Shown here piece by piece: positions 54,994 to 62,721 of a stretch of 64,000 nucleotides of DNA. The stretch lies in assembly GCF_000013165.1 (NCBI RefSeq), contig NC_007798.1, positions 62,001 through 126,000 on the forward strand. Reading direction: 5' to 3'. The DNA comes from Neorickettsia sennetsu str. Miyayama. Lineage in GTDB: Bacteria > Pseudomonadota > Alphaproteobacteria > Rickettsiales > Anaplasmataceae. The notes under the pieces were generated by a model. That model did no database searches. It worked only from the letters and a program-made list of their open reading frames with translations, and was not told the origin of the DNA. The position numbers and the translations under genes were made by a program. Position 1 is the stretch's first letter; each line of letters starts with the position of its first letter.

Positions 54994-56001
54994 ATGAGTC
55001 TTGGTTATGTTCCTTCGTGTAACCTTGGTCCGAGGGCAGGAGCGGCGCGCTTACCTTTTATAGTGCATCTCATCCTCGGATTGGGCTTAGCATCGTTAGC
55101 TATTGCGTTCTCTGCAGTACGTTTGCATCAACATCTTGCTGGGGAGAAGTCTCTAAAGGATCTTGCAGCAAGCGTTGCTCTAATCACAGTAAGTGTTGGG
55201 TATGTTTTGTCACTGCCTGCACTCATTGTTTTTTTCAAGCGCTGCTGCGCATCGTCTGAATGTGCTGCAAATCCGGGTAATCCGGTTCTGGAAGATCCGA
55301 ATCTGGAAGAATACGGACAGCTTACTTTTCGAGCTGCTTCTCCTCTTTCCAGTTCGAGTGGTGTGTCTCGTACTGCCGGTCCGAATGGTAGGTCCTATTT
55401 TTCTGGTTCTGGTCATGCTGCCAGTTTGGGTGATTCGGGTGTGGGGTGGTACAGACGGCCTGTTTGTTCAACTTCTCCTCGTGCTGTCGTCGATCCGGGT
55501 AATCCGAATCTGGAAGAATACGGACAGCTTACTTTTCGAGCTGCTTCTCCTCTTTCCAGTTCGAGTGGTGTGTCTCGTACTGCCGGTCCGAATGGTAGGT
55601 CCTATTTTTCTGGTTCTGGTCATGCTGCCAGTTTGGGTGATTCGGGTGTGGGGTGGTACAGACGGCCTGTTTGTTCAACTTCTCCTCGTGCTGTCGTCGA
55701 TCCGGGTAATCCGAATCTGGAAGAATACGGACAGCTTACTTTTCGAGCTGCTTCTCCTCTTTCCAGTTCGAGTGGTGTGTCTCGTACTGTCAGTCTGAAT
55801 AATTTGGTTTCGGTAGAAGCCGAACAGATTACTTCTCGAGCTGTTTCTCTTCTTTCCAATCGGAGTGGTGTGTCTCGTACTGTCAGTCTGAATAATTTGG
55901 TTTCGGCAGAAGCCGAACAGATTACTCTTCGAGCTGCTTCTCCTCTTTCCAGTTCGAGTGGTGTGTCTCGTGAAGAAGAGAAGGAGGGGTGGTCGAGGTG
56001 A
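54994..56001 (+). CDS. Two-helix membrane protein with tandem-repeat tail
   Basis: 335 residues from ATG 54994 (GTGGAGTAAAGA before it). Helices at about 22-44 (FIVHLILGLGLASLAIAFSA) and 61-84 (VALITVSVGYVLSLPALIVF), then KRCCASSEC and a tail of repeats. Tail units: 69-residue repeats (YGQLTFRAASPLSSSSGVSR, then AGPNGRSYFSGSGHAASLGD), 2 complete and a partial, then 31-residue units (VSLNNLVSVEAEQI...) twice. Ser-rich and low in charge. Such repeat tails in Anaplasma and Ehrlichia proteins are often surface or effector domains; inferred here. A broken paralog without the repeats lies at 57358-57769. rluD follows 88 bp downstream. Confidence 0.75.
   Translation: MSLGYVPSCNLGPRAGAARLPFIVHLILGLGLASLAIAFSAVRLHQHLAGEKSLKDLAASVALITVSVGYVLSLPALIVFFKRCCASSECAANPGNPVLEDPNLEEYGQLTFRAASPLSSSSGVSRTAGPNGRSYFSGSGHAASLGDSGVGWYRRPVCSTSPRAVVDPGNPNLEEYGQLTFRAASPLSSSSGVSRTAGPNGRSYFSGSGHAASLGDSGVGWYRRPVCSTSPRAVVDPGNPNLEEYGQLTFRAASPLSSSSGVSRTVSLNNLVSVEAEQITSRAVSLLSNRSGVSRTVSLNNLVSAEAEQITLRAASPLSSSSGVSREEEKEGWSR
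55297..55980 (+). repeat. In-frame 207-bp and 93-bp tandem repeats
   Basis: The same base string (CCGAATCTGGAAGAATACGG) recurs at 55297, 55504 and 55711, a step of exactly 207 bp (69 codons), with the copies nearly identical. The third copy switches into a 93-bp unit (CTCGTACTGTCAGTCTGAAT at 55781 and 55874). Both steps are multiples of 3. Because of the repeat, a +2 frame (55193-55798) and parts of the minus strand are also open; I treat these as by-products. Confidence 0.9.
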
Positions 56002-56089
56002 TCCAGGATTGGGGTGTTAGTCACCTTGTTAGAGTGCGCCTTTTAGGTTAGCCTTCGTTGAAAACAAAATCCCGCGAAGGTACCTAGCT

Positions 56090-57082
56090 TTGTATAAATG
56101 CATCGTAGCTGAGTGTGATGCAGGAAATCGTTTGGATGTTTTCCTGCATCGCTGTTTACCCTTTTTTTCTCGTAGCTTTATTAAGCACTGCATAAAAGGT
56201 AGTAGGATTGAATCCGAAGGAAAGATTCAGTTGGAGCCCTCTAGACGGGTTGTGGTTGGTGAGGAGTACCACTTGTTTGATCTACCCTTGGAGCGAAAAC
56301 CTAGACATGCATTTGTACAACCTCTAGATGTAAGATACGAGGACGATTGCCTACTTGTCATTTATAAGCCTGCTGGCCTCGTTGTTCATCCTGGAATAGG
56401 TAACAGAGAGCAAACGCTCGTCAACATTCTTGAGCACCACTATCCTACGGAAAAACTCAGTAGTCTTGACTCATCTCGCCCAGGGATAGTGCACCGACTA
56501 GATAAAGATACAGCAGGTTTCCTTATTGTCGCGAAAACCAATCCCGCACATCTATCCCTTTCCCAGATGATCAAAGAAGGTGTTATCCGGCGTGAGTATC
56601 TTGCACTTGTGCATTCCGTTCCAGCATCTTTGTCTGGAGAGATAAAGAAACCAATAAAAAGGGGACAGAGAAAAATGATGATAGGGAGATGTAGCGGAAA
56701 ACCCGCTTTGACTTACTACGGCGTTATCGCGCGTACGGTTGACAGAAAATGTAGTCTTGTTCATTGTAGGTTGGGAAGCGGAAGAACGCATCAAATTAGG
56801 TTACATATGAAATCCATAGGTTGTCCTGTTGTTGGAGACAAGTTGTATGGACTCAACAGAGATGCTGATCTCTGTGCCCCACACCACGCCTTATGGGCTT
56901 ATTCTCTTCAATTTAGGCATCCATTTACCCGTAAGAATATGGCCTTTTACATTGAGCCAGCTAGTATAATTCAGCCCTTTTTAGAAAAAATTTCTATCAG
57001 CCGAAGTCTATTCGTGACATTTCCAGAAGACAGAAGAACTATACGGTCAGCGCAATCCCAAAGTATGTTAAAAATAACATGA
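56090..57082 (+). CDS. rluD: 23S rRNA pseudouridine synthase RluD
   Basis: 330 residues from TTG 56090, the first codon consistent with the family start (YKCIVAECDAGNRLDVFLHR). RluD makes pseudouridines 1911, 1915 and 1917 of 23S rRNA helix 69. N-terminal S4-like domain to about 75, then the synthase core with VIYKPAGLVVHPGIGN, catalytic HRLDKDTAGFLIVA, LVHCRLGSGRTHQIRLHMKS, GDKLYG and HALWAYSLQFRHPFT. Complete, with a ~40-residue tail. Two partial copies surround it: an inverted internal fragment at 50865-51256 and a 5' fragment at 57843-58022. Confidence 0.95.
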   Translation: MYKCIVAECDAGNRLDVFLHRCLPFFSRSFIKHCIKGSRIESEGKIQLEPSRRVVVGEEYHLFDLPLERKPRHAFVQPLDVRYEDDCLLVIYKPAGLVVHPGIGNREQTLVNILEHHYPTEKLSSLDSSRPGIVHRLDKDTAGFLIVAKTNPAHLSLSQMIKEGVIRREYLALVHSVPASLSGEIKKPIKRGQRKMMIGRCSGKPALTYYGVIARTVDRKCSLVHCRLGSGRTHQIRLHMKSIGCPVVGDKLYGLNRDADLCAPHHALWAYSLQFRHPFTRKNMAFYIEPASIIQPFLEKISISRSLFVTFPEDRRTIRSAQSQSMLKIT

Positions 57083-57357
57083 ATTCGGTAATAACGCAGT
57101 ATCCTATCCTGAGTAGGAGCAGGGTTGCTTACAGTAATCCCGCCCATTCAAATTGGAGACAGAGCCGGAAATACGAGCATTAACTCATTAATATATTCGC
57201 GCCAGGAACCAATATACCAGTTAGATGAAATGGCTCATATTCGAATCATAATATTTTGAACGTCTATTAAAATAACGCTAAAACGTATCCGATGGTGCGT
57301 TTTGTCCTCTTGCCTTTTTTTGATTAAGCTATTCTTATATTCTGAATCATCTCTTGC

Positions 57358-57769
57358 ATGGTGAAAGGATTGAGATCTCCTGTTTTAGGGGATAATAAGC
57401 GTGTCAGACCAAGATCATGGACTCCTCTAAAGGGTCCCATTATGCAAGCCAAGAGAAAGTTTTATTCTTCTGTACTGTTTTCTGGGTTTGCTTTGTCTTT
57501 AGTCATCGTATCGGCATATATTGTGCTTTTTGGGTGCGTTTGTACAAACAGATTGCTGCCGGAAAGTCTAGAGTGATCTTGCAAACGGTATTATGCTTGC
57601 GTTGTTTGGTGTGCTTTTGATATTTCTAGTCTCAGCTACAGTGTACTCCGCAGTACGTTGTACAAAATCTGAAAGTTTAGATTTTTCTCTAGCCCATCTA
57701 CTGTGGGGCATTCTGAAACCCAAGGGGCTTCCAAAAGTTACCCGTGCTCTCCCCTACCTGGCGAGTTGA
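57358..57769 (+). pseudogene. Frameshifted paralog of the 54994 membrane gene
   Basis: Frame 1 runs from ATG 57358 through helix 1 (FYSSVLFSGFALSLVIVSAY) to a stop at LLPESLE (TGA 57574). Dropping one base there continues in frame 2 as DLANGIMLALFGVLLIFLVS..., to TGA 57767-57769. The junction ESLE-DLANGIML aligns with KSLKDLAASVAL of the intact gene, and RCTKSES with RCCASSE. So one base insertion breaks helix 1 from helix 2. The repeat tail is missing. It is followed by an rluD 5' fragment, just as the intact gene is followed by rluD. Confidence 0.75.
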
Positions 57770-57842
57770 CTGGTCCGCTTGATGTAGAAGGCAGTCGAGT
57801 CGAAACAGAGTCAGATTTGAATCACTAAACCGCAAGACATTA

Positions 57843-58022
57843 GTTATCTTGTTAGAGTGCTTCTTTTTAGGTTAGCCTTTGGGGGGAACACAACTCCACG
57901 AGGGTGTCTCACTTTGTACGGATGTATCGTAGCTGAGCGTGATGCAGGAGAGCGTCCACACTATTTCCTCCATCGTTGCTTGTTCTTGTTTTCTCATACC
58001 CTTACTGAGTGTTGCACAAGGT
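57843..58022 (+). pseudogene. Degenerate 5' fragment of rluD
   Basis: 57843-57913 matches the rluD leader (TTGTTAGAGTGC, then TTTTTAGGTTAGCC, as at 56025-56050), and 57914-58016 reads LYGCIVAERDAGERPHYFLH against LYKCIVAECDAGNRLDVFLH, ending near the S4-like part. The homology then stops; nothing of the synthase core follows. The mutations are scattered, so this copy is older than the inverted fragment at 51 kb. Confidence 0.8.
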
Positions 58023-58534
58023 TTATTTGCTGGCTGCTTTTCCCGTTTTATTTGCGACATGGCGTTAGATTGTATACATTGTGTGTTGTGTTTCATCCTT
58101 AACAGGTTCTCATATTGAATCCTTCGAAAGGATATGAATCAAATTAAACTAAGCCCAGTCCATACAGTTTTTTGTTTAGGTTTATTGTTGGTGGGTGAAA
58201 TACGTTAGCAGTTTGATTACCGTAAGTGGTATTTGTGGTTCAGGCGCATTTGATAATCTAAGTTGCGGTAATGGATAAACTGTTCAAGGTAAAGGCGTTT
58301 TTTATTTATGATATTGTCGAGACCAATGCACTAGCGCCGACTAACTTTTTATAGACAGGGCACTTTGAAGCATAAGGAAACAACTTTTCATTCTTTTTTA
58401 TCTGTAAAATGATAGACGCAGGTTTCTCCTGGATTCCCATTTTTTACTGTACAGAGAGGAGTTGTGAGAAAATTTCATGGGTCTAGTCCAAGGTGGATAG
58501 TCTCATCGTATTGTTGTAGAATGAGTGAGTGTTG
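58023..58534. other. Spacer before tRNA-Cys, no gene seen
   Basis: No ORF supported. Must hold the promoter for tRNA-Cys and perhaps the efflux genes; not identified. Confidence 0.5.
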
Positions 58535-58607
58535 AGGCTGGATGGCAGATTGGTTATGCGGAGGACTGCAAATCCTTTTAGGTCGGTTCGATTCCGGCTC
58601 CGGCCTT
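58535..58607 (+). tRNA. tRNA-Cys with GCA anticodon
   Basis: Acceptor AGGCTGG/CCGGCCT with discriminator T73, the usual identity base for Cys. D arm ATGGCAGATTGGTTATGC. Anticodon stem GAGGA/TCCTT (one G-T) with loop CTGCAAA (anticodon GCA). T arm with TTCGATT. CCA not encoded. 71 bp upstream of the efflux adaptor gene on the same strand. Confidence 0.92.
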
Positions 58608-58678
58608 TCTTGTTGTGTTTACCACTTCCGTAGTTGTTTCTTGTTGGGTTTTTTGTAGCTCCTTTTTGGTTTTTTGCT

Positions 58679-59725
58679 ATGAGGTTCGTTTTGCCGACGG
58701 TCTTGTTTGGCCTAGTACTTCTGGTACTGGCTTTCAAGTTCATAGGGGGTGGCGTTCGTTCTGAGAATGAAAAAGCAGTCTCAGAAGCAAGTTCGTTGCG
58801 TACCATGGTTGTCGAACCAGTATTGCGGGCGATTGTTGTAAATGGCTACGGAACTGTTGACGCCGCACAGCGTTACTTTTTGTATTCGCAGGTGTCTGGG
58901 GAGGTAGTGGAAAAACTTGCTGGGGACGGGCAGATATTGCAAGAGGGTGATACGTTGCTCCGTCTTAATAGTGAGGTGTGTGAAGCTCAATTGGAAAGTT
59001 TGAAAGCTTTGCTAGAAGAAAGGAAAATTGAGTACCGGGCTGCTAAAGAACTTAAGGATAGTGGCCATTCGTCGGAAGTAAAACTTTCAGCTGCTCTTGC
59101 TGGTCTCAAAAAAGCTGAAGCGGATCTGAAGGCCTTAGAAAGGCAAATGGAAAAACACGCAATTAAGGCTCCAGTTTCGGGCGTACTTGGGAAGATAAAT
59201 GTTGCTGTTGGGGATGTCGTATCACCAGGGGCGACACTCATAGCAGAATTGATCCCATTCGGGAACTATATTGTGCGAATGAATGTTTCAGAAGCAGACA
59301 TTTTGAACTTGAGGGAAGGTATGGAAGTTGAGATTATTCTTCCCGAGATAGGGGCTGTAAATGGAAGAACAAGGTTTGTTTCACTTGTTCCAAGTGGTCC
59401 TACAGGAACATTTCCCGTTGAAATTGTGGTTGAAGATAATGAATGGAATAGAAATCGTGTACCGCTCGGAATGGTAGTCGATACAAGGGTGGTTATAGGT
59501 AGAAAATTTCTCTACAAAGTGCCTGCTAGTGCGCTCTTCCTAGGAAAAGATGGGAAGATTGCCGTAGAGATTTTCAAAGATGGTTTACTCCGGCCCATTG
59601 AGGTTGGGATAGTGGAAGAAGAGGGCGAAAATTTTTGGATACAGCAGAGCACAGTTGGGGGACAGCTAGAAGTCGTTGTTGCTGGTGGAGGAGTTTTCAG
59701 ACGCCAGGAAATTAAAGCGAGCTGA
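58679..59725 (+). CDS. RND-type efflux periplasmic adaptor (HlyD family)
   Basis: 348 residues from ATG 58679 (a TTG 45 nt upstream would add a second hydrophobic run). One N-terminal helix (about 3-22, VLPTVLFGLVLLVLAFKFIG), then the adaptor plan: lipoyl half VSGEVVEKLAGDGQILQEGD, alpha-hairpin (about 95-160, LESLKALLEERKIEYRAAKE to ALERQMEKHA), second lipoyl half IKAPVSGVLGKINVAVGDVV, beta-barrel with FGNYIVRMNVSEADI, and membrane-proximal domain to the end. It links an inner-membrane pump to an outer-membrane channel. No pump gene is adjacent, so the partner is unknown. Confidence 0.88.
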   Translation: MRFVLPTVLFGLVLLVLAFKFIGGGVRSENEKAVSEASSLRTMVVEPVLRAIVVNGYGTVDAAQRYFLYSQVSGEVVEKLAGDGQILQEGDTLLRLNSEVCEAQLESLKALLEERKIEYRAAKELKDSGHSSEVKLSAALAGLKKAEADLKALERQMEKHAIKAPVSGVLGKINVAVGDVVSPGATLIAELIPFGNYIVRMNVSEADILNLREGMEVEIILPEIGAVNGRTRFVSLVPSGPTGTFPVEIVVEDNEWNRNRVPLGMVVDTRVVIGRKFLYKVPASALFLGKDGKIAVEIFKDGLLRPIEVGIVEEEGENFWIQQSTVGGQLEVVVAGGGVFRRQEIKAS

Positions 59726-59790
59726 GCTAGGTTTCTTTTTCTTTGTTTTTTGGTTACTAATTTTACAGAGGTGGCAGGGCGCGATTTTTT

Positions 59791-61128
59791 GTGTTGGATA
59801 TCTTTTTTACTCTCCAGGGCTATTTTTTGCAGTTTTTTGTAATACCGATGCTCATTTGTGTGGGTTTCTGGGTTTCCTGCAAAATGGGGTGGTTACATAT
59901 TCTTAAGATACCGATTGCTTTGAAGTGTCTTTTTGCTCCGGCTGAGGGCTGTAGAAAAAACATTTCTTCTTTTTCAGCTTTTTCAGCTATATTAGGTGGA
60001 AATCTTGGAGTTGGTAATCTTTCTGGTACTGCGATTGCGCTTGCTACTGGGGGTCCCGGTTCGATTATATGGATGATTATAATCATCCTTTTCACTGCTT
60101 CTATTAAGTATGTCACTTGTTACTTAAGTCTGGTTTACAGGACAAAGGTAGGTACGCGCTTTATTGGTGGTCCTATGTATTTTCTTCGAGATGGGCTTAA
60201 GTCTAAGGTTTTGTCACTATTTTTTTGTATAGGATTGGTTTGTACAGCAACCATCGGCGGTGGCTTGGTCCAAGTAAACTCTCTTGCTTTACCAATGGAT
60301 TATCTCCACATACCAAGGATCTATGGGGGTCTCATTTTCACAGTATTGGTTGCACTTGTAACTTTTGGTAGGCTTCGCTTTTTTACTCAAGTGGTTTCTT
60401 TTGTAGTGCCCTTTATGGCTATTGGGTATCTGGGTGTCTCGCTTTACATACTTGTTTTGCACGCGGATAAAATCCCGAATGCACTCTTGCTTATGCTAAC
60501 ATCGATTTGGAGCAGAACGGATATACAAGGCGGAGTTGTTGGATTTGCATGGATGCAGTTTTTGACTACGATGCAAATGGGTATTTCCAGGGGCATATTT
60601 GCTTCCGATATTGGTTTTGGATTGGAGGGTATACTTCACGCAAACGTGAAACAGGAAGAAGGTCATAAGCTGCCGTTAGAGATAGAGCAAGGTCTGATAG
60701 GTGTGATTTCACCGTTTATTGTTTTGCTGGTCTGTTTTGTTACGGCCTTGGTGCTTATGGTGACAGGTGTTGCATGGGGGCCTTTCGAAAGTACTAATAT
60801 GTGTTTTGAGGCTTTCAGGGTTGGTGCTGAAAGTGATGTTGCAGGGTACTTACTTATCGTTGTATTGTTCTGTTTCGCGTTTACAACAGTCTTGACATGG
60901 TCTTTTTGCGCGCAGTGTGCGTTTGAATATCTCACAAATTATAATCCTAAAGTGCTTAAATTGTGGAAAGTTTTCTTCGTTCTCGTATTGCCCTTTGGAG
61001 CACTATCGGAGGTGTATTTTCTTTGGAGGATAGTCGACCTTACTTCTGCGATTATGCTCGTGACGAATTTAATAGGAATAGTGTTTCTTGCAGGTGGTGT
61101 CACGCATGAAAGCAATAACAATGTTTGA
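59791..61128 (+). CDS. Na+/alanine (glycine) symporter, AGCS family
   Basis: 445 residues from TTG 59791; a GTG 3 nt upstream is equally possible, and the initiation context is weak. About 11 helices. Seen: the AGCS start FFVIPMLICVGFWVSCK, GNLGVGNLSGTAIALATGGP (substrate and Na+ site region), FIGGPMYFLRDGLKSK, and GISRGIFASDIGFGLEGILH. Imports alanine or glycine with Na+, fitting an amino-acid-dependent intracellular lifestyle. It runs just behind the efflux adaptor gene (65 bp gap). Confidence 0.93.
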   Translation: MLDIFFTLQGYFLQFFVIPMLICVGFWVSCKMGWLHILKIPIALKCLFAPAEGCRKNISSFSAFSAILGGNLGVGNLSGTAIALATGGPGSIIWMIIIILFTASIKYVTCYLSLVYRTKVGTRFIGGPMYFLRDGLKSKVLSLFFCIGLVCTATIGGGLVQVNSLALPMDYLHIPRIYGGLIFTVLVALVTFGRLRFFTQVVSFVVPFMAIGYLGVSLYILVLHADKIPNALLLMLTSIWSRTDIQGGVVGFAWMQFLTTMQMGISRGIFASDIGFGLEGILHANVKQEEGHKLPLEIEQGLIGVISPFIVLLVCFVTALVLMVTGVAWGPFESTNMCFEAFRVGAESDVAGYLLIVVLFCFAFTTVLTWSFCAQCAFEYLTNYNPKVLKLWKVFFVLVLPFGALSEVYFLWRIVDLTSAIMLVTNLIGIVFLAGGVTHESNNNV

Positions 61129-61194
61129 GAATTGTGAGTTTACTAGATTAGATGTGTTTGCTATTCTGACAGCAAGTTCTCGTCGCGTTTTTGG

Positions 61195-62511
61195 ATGAAA
61201 AAATGGAACCTACCAACCGGTAGTGACAGAAAGGTTGCCTTCGTTGATGCTAGAATCGTTGATCCAGAAAGCGGATTAGAGATTCTTGGGGATTTGGTTG
61301 TTCATGGGAGGCGGATTGGTGATTTTGGGGAATCCCTGCTTAGTGATGTTGAACTTAAATCTTTCGATGAAGTTGTGAATTGTGATGGGCATATTCTCAT
61401 GCCTGGCATTATAGACATACACGTTCATTTAAGGGATCCAGGACAATTACAAAACGAAGATATACATTCTGGTACCAAATCTGCAGCTGCTGGTGGTGTG
61501 ACTACTGTTGTTTGTCAACCTAATACTGATCCTCCGATTGATACAGTTGAAACTCTGGCATACATACGAGATAAGGCGAAAAGAGTTGGTTTTGTAAACG
61601 TCCTATGTTACGCGTCGATTACTGGGAGGGGGGGAGATCTTACTGATATGTTTGCCTTGCACAAAGCTGGCGCAGTTGGTTTCACGGATGATGGTCTTCC
61701 AGTTATGAACTCACTTTTTATGAGACAAGCTTTCATGAACGCTGCACTTCTGAAGGTACCGGTAGCACAGCACGCAGAGGATCTCGATCTTTCTAATGGT
61801 GGCTGCATAAACGAGGGGGCGATATCTCATAAGTTAAATGTTCCGGGAATTTCACATCTTGCTGAGTCTGTCATGGTTGCCAGAGATGTATTACTTTTAG
61901 AACAACTTGGTGCACATTACCACGTGTTACATGTCTCAACGAAGAAAACAGTTGAAATAGTCAGAGCAGCAAAAGATAAGGGAATGAGAGTGACCTGTGA
62001 AGTAACACCACACCACCTTCTTTTAACCGAAGAGGCTGTAGATGGATATAACACCGCTGCTAAAATGAACCCTCCGCTGCGAACAGAAGAAGATCGCCTC
62101 TGCATGATTGAGGCGCTTAAAGATGGCACTATTGATGCTATAGCTTCAGATCATGCACCACATAACGAGGTTTATAAGGAGCTTCCGCTAAAAGAAGCTG
62201 CGTTTGGAGTGGTTGGATTAGAGACAATACTACCACTGTCATTAGAGTTATATCACTCTGGGGCTCTGGAGCTGCATTCATTGCTTGCAAAACTGACATG
62301 CAATCCTGCAAAGATTATTGGTTCTGAGGCTGGAAGAATAAAGGTGGGTGCTCCTGCGGACCTTGTTCTTCTGGATCTTAATTCAGAGGTAAGAATAGAG
62401 ACAAGACAGTTTGTAAGTAAATCAAAGAATTCGCCTTTTGGAGGACGTAAGACCAGAGGCAAAGTTTTACGTACTATTGTTGGTGGAGATACAGTGTATA
62501 TGGATGTGTAA
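61195..62511 (+). CDS. pyrC: Dihydroorotase
   Basis: 438 residues from ATG 61195. Closes carbamoyl-aspartate to dihydroorotate in pyrimidine synthesis. Metal site HVHLRDPGQ (two His), VTCEVTPHHLLLTEEAVDGY, and DAIASDHAPH (catalytic Asp). AAGGVTTVVCQPNTDPPID and SPFGGRKTRGKVLRTIVGGD are typical of the class I (multifunctional-type, ~430 aa) enzymes, sometimes named pyrC or pyrX. Complete. Transcribed toward the convergent alaS. Confidence 0.96.
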   Translation: MKKWNLPTGSDRKVAFVDARIVDPESGLEILGDLVVHGRRIGDFGESLLSDVELKSFDEVVNCDGHILMPGIIDIHVHLRDPGQLQNEDIHSGTKSAAAGGVTTVVCQPNTDPPIDTVETLAYIRDKAKRVGFVNVLCYASITGRGGDLTDMFALHKAGAVGFTDDGLPVMNSLFMRQAFMNAALLKVPVAQHAEDLDLSNGGCINEGAISHKLNVPGISHLAESVMVARDVLLLEQLGAHYHVLHVSTKKTVEIVRAAKDKGMRVTCEVTPHHLLLTEEAVDGYNTAAKMNPPLRTEEDRLCMIEALKDGTIDAIASDHAPHNEVYKELPLKEAAFGVVGLETILPLSLELYHSGALELHSLLAKLTCNPAKIIGSEAGRIKVGAPADLVLLDLNSEVRIETRQFVSKSKNSPFGGRKTRGKVLRTIVGGDTVYMDV

Positions 62512-62721
62512 GAAAGCTCCCACTAATATCTCTTTCTTTTGAGGTTTCAGCACCAAATTGCTTGTTTACACCGACTTTTTAGGTATTGTCCTGTGTAGAT
62601 GCGGTGCATATGAGTGTGTGAAAAAGGACTTTTGCTTTCCAAGAGGCTCAGATTGCAGGGCCCGTTTAGCACAAGACTTTTTGGAAATTTTGTGCGGAAA
62701 GGGTTAGAACTTACACGATTT

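Noticed and set aside
55193-55798. 201-codon +2 frame ORF and minus-strand ORFs over the repeats
   Set aside because: They follow the repeat of the main frame; hydrophobic repeated Val/Leu strings are a by-product of the codons, and no initiation context was seen.
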